From Pararoseomonas baculiformis (GTDB taxonomy: Bacteria; Pseudomonadota; Alphaproteobacteria; Acetobacterales; Acetobacteraceae): 64,000 bases of DNA. The stretch spans positions 62,001 to 126,000 of the forward strand of contig NZ_JAGIZB010000009.1 in NCBI RefSeq assembly GCF_017813395.1. Reading direction: 5' to 3'. This document shows positions 16,612 through 25,546 of this stretch, one piece after another; positions within the stretch are counted from its first letter, which is position 1, and the number at the start of each line of letters is the position of its first letter. The position numbers and the translations under genes were made by a program. A model generated the notes under the pieces. It worked only from the letters and a program-made list of their open reading frames with translations. It was not told where the DNA came from and did not search any database.

Positions 16612-18897
16612 ATGACCGACCAGATCGTCATCACTGAGAAGACCAGCCAGGCCAAGGATGTCCGCGCCGCGGTCGGCCATCGCTACGGCGCCATCCTTCC
16701 GGCCGAGGGCCATCTCTTCGACCTGGTCGAGCCCGAGGAGGCCGTGCCGGAATGGAAGCGCTGGTCCCCTGTCCTGCTGCGCCCCGAAGGCCTCTATCCC
16801 ACCAAGCCCGCCTCGGGCGGCAACAAGCGCCCGAAGCTCCAGGCCATCCGCCAGGCGCTGCGCTCGGCCAAATGCGTCTGGCTCGCCACGGATTGCGACC
16901 GGGAAGGGCAGCTCATCGGCCAGGAAATCCTGGAACACCTGAAATACCGCGGCCGGGTGATGCGCGTGATCTTCACGGCCCAGGACCCGCAGACCATCCG
17001 GGAGGCCTTCGCCCGCGCCCGGCCCAATGACGAATTCGCCCGGCTCTACGCCGCCGCCGTCGCCCGGCGCCAGGCGGACCAGATCTACAACCTCTCCCTC
17101 ACCCGCACCGCCACCGTCACCCTGGCCAAGGGCGCGCGCAGCGTCATCGGCGTGGGGCGGGTGAAGACCCCCACCCTCGCCATCGTCTGCCGGCGGGAAC
17201 TGGAGATCCGCAACTTCGTCCCCCAGGCCTATTTCGAGGTGGTCGCCACCGCCCGGGCCGAGGGCGGCACGCTGCGCATGCGCCACGCGCCGAAGGAGCG
17301 GATCCTCAAGCGCGAGGAGGCCGAGGCCATCGCAGCCCTGGCCGAGGGGTTCGAGGGCCCGCTCGCCGTGAAGGTCGAGGAGAAGCGGCAATCCCCGCCC
17401 CGGCTGCACGACCTGCCCTCGCTCCAGAAGCTCTGCGGCTCCCGCTTCGGCTGGTCCGCCGCGCGCACCCTCGAACTCGCCCAGCAGCTCTATGACGGCG
17501 AGGGGAAGAAGATCATCACCTACCCCCGTGCAGAGACGCGCTACCTGCCAGAAAGCCTGGTTGGGGACGTGCCGCGCATCATCGCCGGGCTGCGCGTGGG
17601 CCGCAGCTTCGCCACGATCCCCCTGCCCGAGAACCCGGTGATCCGCCGCGGCGCGGGCGGCGCCTTCCATGACAAGGGCCTGGCCGGCGCCAGCCACCAC
17701 GCCGTCATTCCCAACGCCAACACGGTGGAGACGCTGCGCGAGGTCTGGCCCCGCCTCTCCACGGATGAGCGGCGGCTGTTTGACGTCATCGCCCGCTCCT
17801 ACCTCGCCGCCACCATGCCGGATTACCGCTACCGGCAGACCACCGTGACCATGGATGTGCGGAACCATCCTTTCCGCGCCACGGGCCGCCAGCCCATTGA
17901 ACTCGGCTGGCGCGCCGCCTTCCCGGACTGGCAGCCCGCCGAGGAACGGGGCGAGGATGCGCAGCTCCTCCCCCAGCTCCGCCATGGAGAACCAGCCCGA
18001 CTGCAGGATGCCGAGGTGGAGGCGAAGGAAACCCGCCCCCCGCCGCGCTACAACGAGGGCACGCTGATCGAGGCCATGCAGAATGCCTGGCGCTTCGTGG
18101 AGGATGAGGCGCTGCAGGAGCGGCTGAAGGAGGCCAAGGGCATCGGCACCCCCGCCACCCGCGCCGAGGTCATCCGCGGCCTGAAGACACAGGAACTTCT
18201 GATGGCCGATGGCAAGCACATCGTGCCCACGCCGCGCGGCCTTGCCCTGCACGGGATCCTGGAGAAGGCCGACCCCGCCCTGGTCGATCCGGGCGTGACC
18301 GCGCAGATGGAACGCCTGCTGGACGAGGTGCTGGTCGGGCAGCAGGAGATGATGGGCGCCATCGACGCCGTCTGCGCGCAGGCCAGTCGAATCATCGCCC
18401 GGCTGCAGGACGGCGCGGAGCGCATCGACCCCAGCCTGCTCGCCAGCGGGGGCTCGTCCCGCGCACGCCCCATGCGGGGCGCCCCCACCCCGGCCATGAA
18501 GCGCTATGTGGAAAGCCTGGCCCGGCAGAAGGGCCTGGAGCCGCCAGCGGACTACGCCACCTCCGGCACGGCCTGCCGCGCCTTCCTGGACCAGCATGCC
18601 GGCCGGCAGGACGGGAGCGGGGAAGCGCCCGCCAGCCCCGCGAAACGCCCGGCCACCCGCCGCCGCGCTGCGCGAAAGCCCGCACCCGATGCCGCCGCTG
18701 CCCCATCGCGCAAGCGGCGCACCCGCGCTACGGCCGATGCGCCGCCGGAGGATCTGCCGGGCGGGGATACACCCCTCCGGATTCCCTTTGGGAACAAGGA
18801 AGCCGCCCTCCGCCTTGGCGCCCGCTACCGCACCGGGGGCTGGTACGCCCCGCCCGGCAGCGATCTCGGTCCCTTCCGGGAACGCGGCTGGGTCTGA
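16612..18897 (+). CDS. type IA DNA topoisomerase III-like with DUF5710-like tail
   Basis: A 761-residue enzyme that passes DNA strands through a transient single-strand break. The N-terminal Toprim domain has the metal-binding D94-x-D96-x-E98 in ATDCDREGQ. The active-site tyrosine is Y304 in IITYPRAETRYLP, and the central topoisomerase core runs to about residue 600. A KGIGTPATRAEVI motif (near 505) is typical of TopB. After a domain containing TPAMKRYVESLARQKGL, a basic Ala/Arg linker leads to a C-terminal segment (LRIPFGNKEAALRLGARY ... WYAPPGSDLGPF) that looks like DUF5710. TopB proteins of this type are frequent on conjugative elements, but I see no other transfer genes here. Confidence 0.9.
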   Translation: MTDQIVITEKTSQAKDVRAAVGHRYGAILPAEGHLFDLVEPEEAVPEWKRWSPVLLRPEGLYPTKPASGGNKRPKLQAIRQALRSAKCVWLATDCDREGQLIGQEILEHLKYRGRVMRVIFTAQDPQTIREAFARARPNDEFARLYAAAVARRQADQIYNLSLTRTATVTLAKGARSVIGVGRVKTPTLAIVCRRELEIRNFVPQAYFEVVATARAEGGTLRMRHAPKERILKREEAEAIAALAEGFEGPLAVKVEEKRQSPPRLHDLPSLQKLCGSRFGWSAARTLELAQQLYDGEGKKIITYPRAETRYLPESLVGDVPRIIAGLRVGRSFATIPLPENPVIRRGAGGAFHDKGLAGASHHAVIPNANTVETLREVWPRLSTDERRLFDVIARSYLAATMPDYRYRQTTVTMDVRNHPFRATGRQPIELGWRAAFPDWQPAEERGEDAQLLPQLRHGEPARLQDAEVEAKETRPPPRYNEGTLIEAMQNAWRFVEDEALQERLKEAKGIGTPATRAEVIRGLKTQELLMADGKHIVPTPRGLALHGILEKADPALVDPGVTAQMERLLDEVLVGQQEMMGAIDAVCAQASRIIARLQDGAERIDPSLLASGGSSRARPMRGAPTPAMKRYVESLARQKGLEPPADYATSGTACRAFLDQHAGRQDGSGEAPASPAKRPATRRRAARKPAPDAAAAPSRKRRTRATADAPPEDLPGGDTPLRIPFGNKEAALRLGARYRTGGWYAPPGSDLGPFRERGWV

Positions 18898-18915
18898 AAG
18901 CGCCCCTGACGGTAT

Positions 18916-18938
18916 GCCTCCGGTCCATGCCCGGAGGC
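18916..18938 (+). terminator. orphan H2-type hairpin in a convergent gap
   Basis: An 8-bp stem, GCCTCCGG/CCGGAGGC, with loop TCCATGC, lies in the 97-bp gap between the topoisomerase gene and the convergent chemoreceptor. It differs from H2 of the multi-hairpin repeat (copies 1 and 2) by one loop-side base. It probably acts as a bidirectional terminator. Confidence 0.6.
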
Positions 18939-18994
18939 GCCGGCATGCATAGGAGCGCCCTGTCCCCGGTAGTCAGACAGGTTCCAACGATCGC

Positions 18995-21061
18995 TCAGGC
19001 CGCCCGGATCTCGGCGAGGAAGCCGTCAACCTTTCCCCGGAGCTGTTCGGATTGCTGGGCGAGTTCGGCCGAGGCGGCGCGGAGCTGGGAAGCGGCCGCC
19101 CCGGTTCGCTCGGCGCCCTCTGTCACGCCCGCCGTGTGTCGTGACACCTCCTGGGTGCCCGAAGCCGCCTCGGCCACCGCCCGCCCGATCTCGCGCGTGG
19201 CTGCCGTCTGCTCCTCGGCGGCCGCCGCCACCTGGGTGGTGATGCTGTTCATCTCCTCGATCGTGCGCACGATCCCGCCGATGGCCAGCACCGCCCGCTC
19301 CGTCTCGCCCTGCATGGCCGCGATCTGCGCCCCGATCTGCTCGGTCGCCTTCGCGGTCTGGGCCGCCAAGGTCTTCACCTCGCTCGCCACCACCGCAAAG
19401 CCCCGCCCGGCCTCCCCGGCGCGGGCCGCCTCGATGGTCGCGTTCAGCGCCAGCAGGTTCGTCTGGCCCGCGATGTCGCTGATCAGCCGCACCACATCCC
19501 CGATGCTCCGCGCCGCCTCCGAAAGCCCCTGCACCGCGCTGTCGGTCGCCCGCGCATCCCCCGCCGCCCGCCGCGCCACCTCCGCGCTCGAACCCACCTG
19601 GCGCGAGACCTCGGCGATCGAGGAAGCCAACTCCTCGGCGGAGGCCGCCACTGTCTGCACATTCGCGCTCGCCTGCTCCGAGGCCGCGGCCACCGAGGTC
19701 GCCCGCGCCACGCCGTCCTGCGCCGTGCCGGCCATCTCGCCGGCTGTCGCGTTCAGCTCCACCGCGGCCGAGGCCACCCCCCGCAGCACCTCCGCCGCCT
19801 CCGCCTCGAAGCCCCGCAGCAGGGCATCGACACGCGCGCCCCGCGCCACCTTCGCCTCCGCCTCCCGCGCCTGCGCGGCGGCAAGGTCCCGGCGCTCCAT
19901 CGCGCCGACGCGGAGGGTTTCCAACGCCTCGGCCATCTCGCCCAACTCATCGCCCCGGCCACGGCCGGGCACCTGCACCTCCAGCTCGCCCGACGCGATC
20001 TGCCCGACCCTCCCGGTCATCTCCTGCAGCGGCCCGAGCACCCGGCGCAGCAGGAGCAACACCGAGAAGAGCGTCAGCCCGCAAACCGCCAGCGCCAGCG
20101 CCGCGGAGGCGAGGAAGCCCATGCGCGCCTCGCCGGACAGCGCGGCGGTCTCCGCGATGGCTTCGTCCAGAACCGCGTCGCGCAGGCCCAGGATCTCCGC
20201 CTGCACGCCCACCGACCAGGACCGGTATTCCGGCGCCGGGAGCGGCCAGCGCGGCGCCTGCCCCGCCAGCGCGCCACGGGCCAGGGAAAGCATCTCCCGC
20301 CAGCGCAGCTCCGAGTCCTGGACGAAGCTGCGCTACTGCGCCCGCAGCGCGGCCTGCAGCGCCTCCTCCTCCGGCATCCCCGTGATCAGCCGCCTTGCGC
20401 CCGCGAATGCCTGCTCGGCCCGTCCCGTGAAGCGCGTCGCGTCGTCATAGGCGGCCTGCTGCACGGGCACGCCGCTCACCCAGCTCGTGATCAGCACGTT
20501 CCGCTGCCCCACGAAGTCGCGCACATCCATCACGGCGCCGGCGATCTCCATCAGCAGCGCCGTCCGGGGCGAGATCCCGGCGGCGCGGGCCGAACCCTGC
20601 GCCGCCAGCCGCCGCATGGCCTCCACACCCTGGTTCCGAAGCGCCTGGCTCGCTGCCGGCAGGGCCTGGTCCCGCGCCTCCAGCGGCCTGGCCATCGCCT
20701 CCAGCACGCGCCCGCGGATATCGGCCACGCGTGGCACGAGGTCCCGCACCAGCCCCGCATCGAAGCCGCCGGCCGTCGCGCTCCCCTCGGCGGCCCGGAG
20801 GAACTGGTCCGTCACCGCCGCCATCCGCCGCGCTTCCCCGGCATCGGGGGAGGGCATGCGCAGCATGGAGGCATAGCCGCCGATCTCGCTCGCGATCGCG
20901 GTCTGGGCCCGCTGCGCATCGCTCACCGCTCGGGTGATCCGCCGCGCCTCCTCGGCCCTGTCCCAGGCCGACCAGCCGGAGCCCGCGAGCCAGAGCGAGG
21001 CCCCGGCACCAGGAAGGGCGATGCCGCAGAAGCAGGCCAGGAAAAGAGTGCGTATGCGCAT
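18995..21061 (-). pseudogene. methyl-accepting chemotaxis protein interrupted by an in-frame TAG
   Basis: A transmembrane chemoreceptor, 688 residues if read through. The N-terminal part (21061 to 20336) has TM1 (RTLFLACFCGIALPGAGASLWLAG) and a helical periplasmic sensor region resembling nitrate/nitrite-sensing (NIT-type) domains. A TAG at 20333-20335 then stops the frame. Coding continues in the same frame without any shift, as [11 protein letters not shown] and on through TM2 ([20 protein letters not shown]), HAMP and the signalling tip ([18 protein letters not shown]). One C-to-T change in a CAG codon would explain it. The C-terminal half could restart at the ATG at 20293 as a receptor without its sensor. 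Loss of function, readthrough or a sequencing error are all possible. Confidence 0.75.
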
Positions 21062-21145
21062 CCCCGGGAGTCCTCGCTGTCAGTCCTATCCAGCGAGGAT
21101 CGCGCCGTGCCCTTAAGGCCGGGATAACGCGCCCCGGCGCGGGCG

Positions 21146-22525
21146 CTAGCGCACCACCGGCTTCGCCGTGGCGCCCAGCCAGCGAGCCATGGCCACCACC
21201 GCCTCGTCCTGCTGCGGCTGGCCCACCAGCTGGACGCCCACGGGCATTCCCTCCACGCCCAGCAGCGGCAGGGTCACCGCCGGGCAGCCCAGCAGCGAGG
21301 TCCAGGCATTGAAGCCCGTGTTCCCCGTGCGCCCGGTGGGGCGGTGCACGATATCCTCCAGCAGCGGCGCGGGGCCCGTGCAGGAAAGGGTGACGATGCC
21401 ATCCGCCAGCGGCGCGATGGCGGCGTGGCGCAGCCTCGCCTCCGCGCGGCGCGCCAGCAGGTCGCGGTAGTCCGAGACGGTCATGCCATTGGCATGGTCC
21501 ATCTGCGCCATGGTCGTGTCGCTCAGCTGGCCCGGGAACAGCCGCAGGAGATTCGCCTGGCCCCAGCGATTCTCGAAGGCGACCAGCCCCATGCTCATCG
21601 TCACGGAATCCAGGATGCTCCGCTCGAAGGATTCGATCAGGGGGTTGTCGCCGCGGCGCAGCAGTTCCACGCCCTCATCCGCCAGCTGGCGCAGCAGGTC
21701 CGCGAAGGCCTCCCGCGTCGGTGCCCCGGTCGCCTCCCAGCCCTCGCTCTCCACCACGATCAGCCGCGCGGGGCGGCGTGGCGGCGGCGGCGCGAGCGTG
21801 CCGCCCAGCCCGGGATGGCCGGGATCCCCGCCCGCCCGCGCCGCGATCTCGGCCGCCACATGCCACATGTCCTCCACCGCCCCGGCATGCACGCCCAGGC
21901 AGCTCTGGCTCAGCCCCTGCCGCTCCCCCCGGTGCAGGGCGCCGAAGCTCGGCTTGATCGCCACATTGGCGCTGAAGGCCGCGGGGCGGATGATGGAGCC
22001 CACGACCTGCGTGCCCAGCGCCGCCGGCACCATGCCCGCCCCCACCGCCGCGCCCGATCCGCTGGAGGAGCCGCCGGCCGTGCGGCGCACATCGAAGGGG
22101 TTGCGGGACTTGCTGGGATGCGCGCCGCCCAGCTCCGTCGTCACCGTCTTGCCCAGGATCACCGCCCCGGCCTCGCGCAGCGCCCAGACCGAGGCACTGT
22201 CCTGCCGGGTGCGGGCATTCTCGTTGCCGGCGATGCCCAGGCTGGTGGGCATGTCATGCGTCTGCAGGATGTCCTTCACGCCAGTCGGCATGCCGTCCAC
22301 CGGCCCGATCGGCCGCCCCGCCCGGTAGCGGGCCGTGGCGGCATCCGCGGCCTCGCGCGCGCCCTCCAGGTTCAGCGCCATCCAGGCCTGCACCTCCGGC
22401 TCGCGCGCCTCGATGGTGGCGATGCAGCGCTCCAGGTAGTCGCGCGGCGTGTCCTGCCCGGCCAGGAAGCGCGGCACCGCATCATGGAAGGTGCGCGGCT
22501 GGTGCGTCGTCGGGTCGTAGGTCAC
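21146..22525 (-). CDS. amidase signature family hydrolase
   Basis: A 459-residue amidase from a GTG start, which has AGGAG 9 nt before it. The Ser-cisSer-Lys triad is visible: K84 in TGVKDILQ, the serines of GGSSSGSGAAVGAG (153-155) and the nucleophile S177 in GTQVVGSIIRPAAF, where the canonical GTDTGGSIR is altered in the middle. The C-terminal PAVTLPLLGVEGMPVGVQLVG is typical. Substrates of such enzymes range from carboxamides to ureides and cannot be assigned here. It is not a GatA of the tRNA pathway, because no gatB/gatC is adjacent. It lies divergent from the MscS gene. Confidence 0.88.
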   Translation of the reverse strand: MTYDPTTHQPRTFHDAVPRFLAGQDTPRDYLERCIATIEAREPEVQAWMALNLEGAREAADAATARYRAGRPIGPVDGMPTGVKDILQTHDMPTSLGIAGNENARTRQDSASVWALREAGAVILGKTVTTELGGAHPSKSRNPFDVRRTAGGSSSGSGAAVGAGMVPAALGTQVVGSIIRPAAFSANVAIKPSFGALHRGERQGLSQSCLGVHAGAVEDMWHVAAEIAARAGGDPGHPGLGGTLAPPPPRRPARLIVVESEGWEATGAPTREAFADLLRQLADEGVELLRRGDNPLIESFERSILDSVTMSMGLVAFENRWGQANLLRLFPGQLSDTTMAQMDHANGMTVSDYRDLLARRAEARLRHAAIAPLADGIVTLSCTGPAPLLEDIVHRPTGRTGNTGFNAWTSLLGCPAVTLPLLGVEGMPVGVQLVGQPQQDEAVVAMARWLGATAKPVVR

Positions 22526-22665
22526 GGGGGCTTCTCTCCTGGCCGGGGCCGCGCAGTCTGCATGGAGATCGCGGCGGCGTGCACCCCCGCCCCGGCCGAG
22601 GCGCCCTTGCCCGAACCCGGCCAGCATCCCGGCGTTGTTGCCCAGCGGAACAGCCGGGACAGACC

Positions 22666-23616
22666 ATGCAAGACCCCGAACAGCTCACCACCAGCAAGAT
22701 GCAGAGCCTGGTGGAGGGCTTCTTCTGGCTCCTGCCGAATATCGGCATCGGCCTGGCCGTGCTGGCCGGGTTCTGGATCGGTGGCTGGGCGGCGCGGCGG
22801 GCCATCGTCTTCGCCTTCAAGCGCCGCCGCCGGCACGACCTGGGCGAGCTGCTCGGCGGCTTCCTGCGCTGGACCCTCATCCTGGCCGGCGTCCTCGTCT
22901 TCGCGACGATCGTCTTCCCCTCGGTCAAGCCTTCGGACCTGCTGGCCACGCTGGGCATCGGCTCCCTCGCCGTGGGCCTTGCCTTCCGCGACATCCTGCA
23001 GAACTGGTTCTCGGGGATGATGATCCTCTACTCCCAGCCCTTCCGGGTGGGCGACCAGATCGTCTCCGGCGACCATGAGGGAACGGTGGAGCATGTCGAG
23101 GCCCGCGCCACCCTCATCAAGACCTATGACGGCCAGCGCGTGGTGATCCCCAACAGCAATCTCTACACGCGCAGCATCGTCGTGCGGACGCATTACCCGG
23201 TGCGGCGCAGCCAGTGCGACGTGACGATCGGCTACGCGGACGATCCGGATGCCGCCGCCGCCGCCGTCCTCGCCGCGCTCTCCCGCGTGGAGGGCGTGGT
23301 GCAGGACCCGCCGCCGGACGCCCGGGCCTGGGAGATCGGCGAATCGGGCGTGGTCCTGCGGGTCCGCTGGTGGACCGACAGCACGCGAAGCAAGGTGGTC
23401 GCGGCCCAGGGCCGCGCCGTTGCCGCCATCCGCGGGGCCCTGCAGGAAGCGGGGGTGGACATGCCCTATCCCACCCGCACCGTGCTGTTCCACGACCAGA
23501 CCGACGAGGCGGATGGCGACCGCACCCGGCAGCGCGAGGGCTGGCCGGCCGGCAAGGACCCGCCTGCCCCGCGGCCCCTGAACGCGCTGACCATCCGCCG
23601 CGCTCCGCAGGATTGA
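22666..23616 (+). CDS. MscS-family small-conductance mechanosensitive channel
   Basis: A 316-residue inner-membrane channel that opens on membrane tension. Three hydrophobic helices lie in the first 125 residues (LPNIGIGLAVLAGFWIGGW; LILAGVLVFATIVF; LLATLGIGSLAVGLAF). The third continues into the MscS pore-helix motif FRDILQNWFSGMMIL. The beta domain follows with QPFRVGDQIV and GTVEHVEARATLIKTYDGQRVVIPNS, then the alpha/beta C-terminal domain. The C-terminal 35 residues are charged and probably disordered. I chose ATG 22666 because the membrane part begins just after it. The gene is divergent from the amidase. Confidence 0.92.
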   Translation: MQDPEQLTTSKMQSLVEGFFWLLPNIGIGLAVLAGFWIGGWAARRAIVFAFKRRRRHDLGELLGGFLRWTLILAGVLVFATIVFPSVKPSDLLATLGIGSLAVGLAFRDILQNWFSGMMILYSQPFRVGDQIVSGDHEGTVEHVEARATLIKTYDGQRVVIPNSNLYTRSIVVRTHYPVRRSQCDVTIGYADDPDAAAAAVLAALSRVEGVVQDPPPDARAWEIGESGVVLRVRWWTDSTRSKVVAAQGRAVAAIRGALQEAGVDMPYPTRTVLFHDQTDEADGDRTRQREGWPAGKDPPAPRPLNALTIRRAPQD

Positions 23617-23693
23617 TACACCGCGCGCCCGAAGGGAGCGGTGAGGCACGAATCGCGTTCCCGAATCCTTCGCTCTGTGTTTACCTTCTGTTC

Positions 23694-24191
23694 ATGCCTG
23701 ACCCACAGACCCTCCAAGCCCCTCCCGCCGACCTGGATGTGCTGGCCGCGCGCCAGGCCGTGCAGGTCTACCGATCGGCCGCTGCCAGAGGATTCCTCAA
23801 GATCGAGGCCTGGGAACAGGCCGTGGAGACCTTCGGGGCGGCCCATCCGGACTGGCCTTTGCCACTCGCCCAACGCGAGGCGGCCCGCACGCTCGGACCG
23901 ATGGTCCTCAACCTCAGGGCCGCGGAACAGGCAGAAGCGCCCCCCGTCCCGGCCTGCCGGCCTCCGCTCGACCTGCTGGTGGATCTGGCAACACCGGAGA
24001 CGGCGCAGACCATGCGGGCGGCGGCACAGGCGGGCAGGGCGCCGGCCCGGCTGCCCTGGACCCTGGCCTGCCCCACGCGCCCGTCCGCCTGGCGGGCCCC
24101 GCTTCGTCCGGGAATGGGGATCCGCCCATCCAGCCTGCCGGGCAGCCAACCCGACACTCGCTCCTCCTCCTGGGGCTTCAGCCCGGCCTGA
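23694..24191 (+). CDS. hypothetical protein
   Basis: A 165-residue protein. The first 75 residues look globular and helical (DVLAARQAVQVYRSAAARGF, then EAWEQAVETFGAAHPDWPLP). The rest is Pro/Ala/Arg-rich and low in structure. No known motif, signal peptide or membrane segment is seen. A T-rich stretch (GTGTTTACCTTCTGTTC) precedes the ATG and may hold the promoter, but no ribosome site is obvious. The C-terminal third may be poorly conserved. Confidence 0.45.
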   Translation: MPDPQTLQAPPADLDVLAARQAVQVYRSAAARGFLKIEAWEQAVETFGAAHPDWPLPLAQREAARTLGPMVLNLRAAEQAEAPPVPACRPPLDLLVDLATPETAQTMRAAAQAGRAPARLPWTLACPTRPSAWRAPLRPGMGIRPSSLPGSQPDTRSSSWGFSPA

Positions 24192-24292
24192 GGCGCAGCA
24201 CAGCGGGCTCGGGCTGGGCATGCTGGGGCTGCCGGCACAGCCGGCGCCCCATCGTCACCACAGGGGCAGGATCGCACCCCACCGAATTCGTC

Positions 24293-24322
24293 CGAGATAT
24301 CGCATACTCCGTCGATATCTCG
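24293..24322. promoter_or_regulatory. 10-bp perfect inverted repeat upstream of the racemase-like gene
   Basis: CGAGATATCG and its exact complement CGATATCTCG are separated by 10 nt (CATACTCCGT). The arms are A/T-rich against a GC-rich background. The 20-bp centre-to-centre spacing fits two helical turns, as for an operator bound by a dimer. It lies about 140 nt upstream of the CoA-transferase-family gene. No candidate binding protein is adjacent. Confidence 0.5.
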
Positions 24323-24462
24323 TAGCATCCGGACGCGGCCCGTGGCCTGCCTTTCCGGAGAAGACGCGTGATTCAACAGCGCGGGGCCGCCCCCGAATCT
24401 CCAAGCCCCGGCAAAAGCCCGCTCCTGCCCGCCCGCAGCGGCGCGATGGCGGGGATGGCCTG

Positions 24463-25536
24463 ATGCCAGGCCCGCTGCATGGCATCCGCGTGCTCGATTT
24501 CTCCGAGCTGCTGCCCGGGCCCTTTCTCACCACCTGCCTCGCGGAGCTTGGCGCGACGGTTCTGAAGGTGGAGCGCCCGCCGGCCGGCGATCCGGTGCGC
24601 CGCATGTCGCCCGGCGTCTTCGGCGCCGTGAACCGCGGCAAGGACAGCCTGCTTCTCGACCTCAAGCAGCCGGAAGGACGGGACCAGGCCCGCGCCCTCG
24701 CGGCCGAATCCGACGTGCTCGTGGAAAGCTTCCGCCCCGGCGTGATGGCCCGCCTCGGCCTGGGCCATGCGGAACTCGCCGAGGTGAATCCGCGCCTCAT
24801 CTATGCCTCCCTCAGCGGCTATGGGCAGGACGGCCCCTATGCCGCCGTGCCGGGCCATGACCTGAACTATCTCTCCGTCGCCGGGCTGAAATCCCTCTCG
24901 GGCGGCCATGCGGGGGTGCCCGTCGCCGATCTCTGTGGCTCGGTCTATGGCCTTGCGGGGGTGCTGGCGGCGCTGATCCAGCGTGGCGTCACCGGCCGCG
25001 GCCAGTATCTCGACATCGCCATCACCGAATGCGCGCTGCACTGGCTGAATCCCCGCCTCGGCCGCTTCTCCGGCGCCGGTGCGGAAACGCTGGAAGCGCA
25101 GCGTCGCCTCTCCCTCGCACGCCCGGCCTATGGCGCCTTCTCCTGCCGCGATGGCCGCTCCATCAGCATCGCCGCGCTGGAGGATCATTTTTGGGCGCGC
25201 CTCACCAGCGCCATGGAACTCGCGCCCTTCGACACGCCGGAGCATGCCCGCATGGCGCAGCGCGCGCCTCTGACGGAGGAAATCAACGCCCTCATCGCCG
25301 CGCGATGCGCGGAGGAGGAAAGCGAACCCCTGCTCGCCCGGCTGCTGGCGGCCGACATCCCCGCCGCACCCGTCCTCGCGCCAGGAGAAGTGGCGGGCTT
25401 CCCCCAGCACGTCGCACGCGGCGCCATGGAAGGCACGGCGTCGGGGCCGCTGGCGCGTTTCCCCGTGCGGCTGGAAGGCATGGCACCGCTGAAGGAAGCG
25501 CCAGCCCTGGGCAGCGGGGGCCTTCAGGCTGGTTAG
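24463..25536 (+). CDS. alpha-methylacyl-CoA racemase-like (CaiB/BaiF family)
   Basis: A 357-residue CoA-utilising enzyme of family III. It resembles the racemase branch rather than formyl-CoA transferases: it is short, carries the hallmark GHDLNYLSVAG with H132-D133, and has D156 in VADLCGSVYGLAG. These match the His/Asp catalytic residues of alpha-methylacyl-CoA racemase. Racemases convert (R)- to (S)-2-methylacyl-CoA so that branched isoprenoid or sterol-type side chains can enter beta-oxidation. It is near an acyl-CoA ligase, a dehydrogenase and a beta-oxidation cluster, which agrees with that role. A CoA-transferase activity cannot be excluded. The next gene is convergent, with repeat copy 3 between. 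Confidence 0.82.
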   Translation: MPGPLHGIRVLDFSELLPGPFLTTCLAELGATVLKVERPPAGDPVRRMSPGVFGAVNRGKDSLLLDLKQPEGRDQARALAAESDVLVESFRPGVMARLGLGHAELAEVNPRLIYASLSGYGQDGPYAAVPGHDLNYLSVAGLKSLSGGHAGVPVADLCGSVYGLAGVLAALIQRGVTGRGQYLDIAITECALHWLNPRLGRFSGAGAETLEAQRRLSLARPAYGAFSCRDGRSISIAALEDHFWARLTSAMELAPFDTPEHARMAQRAPLTEEINALIAARCAEEESEPLLARLLAADIPAAPVLAPGEVAGFPQHVARGAMEGTASGPLARFPVRLEGMAPLKEAPALGSGGLQAG

Positions 25537-25546
25537 GTCTCGGTAC

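Noticed and set aside
16612-18897. Topoisomerase gene as evidence for an integrated conjugative element
   Set aside because: No integrase, relaxase, type IV secretion or attachment repeats are nearby, so only the gene itself hints at transfer.
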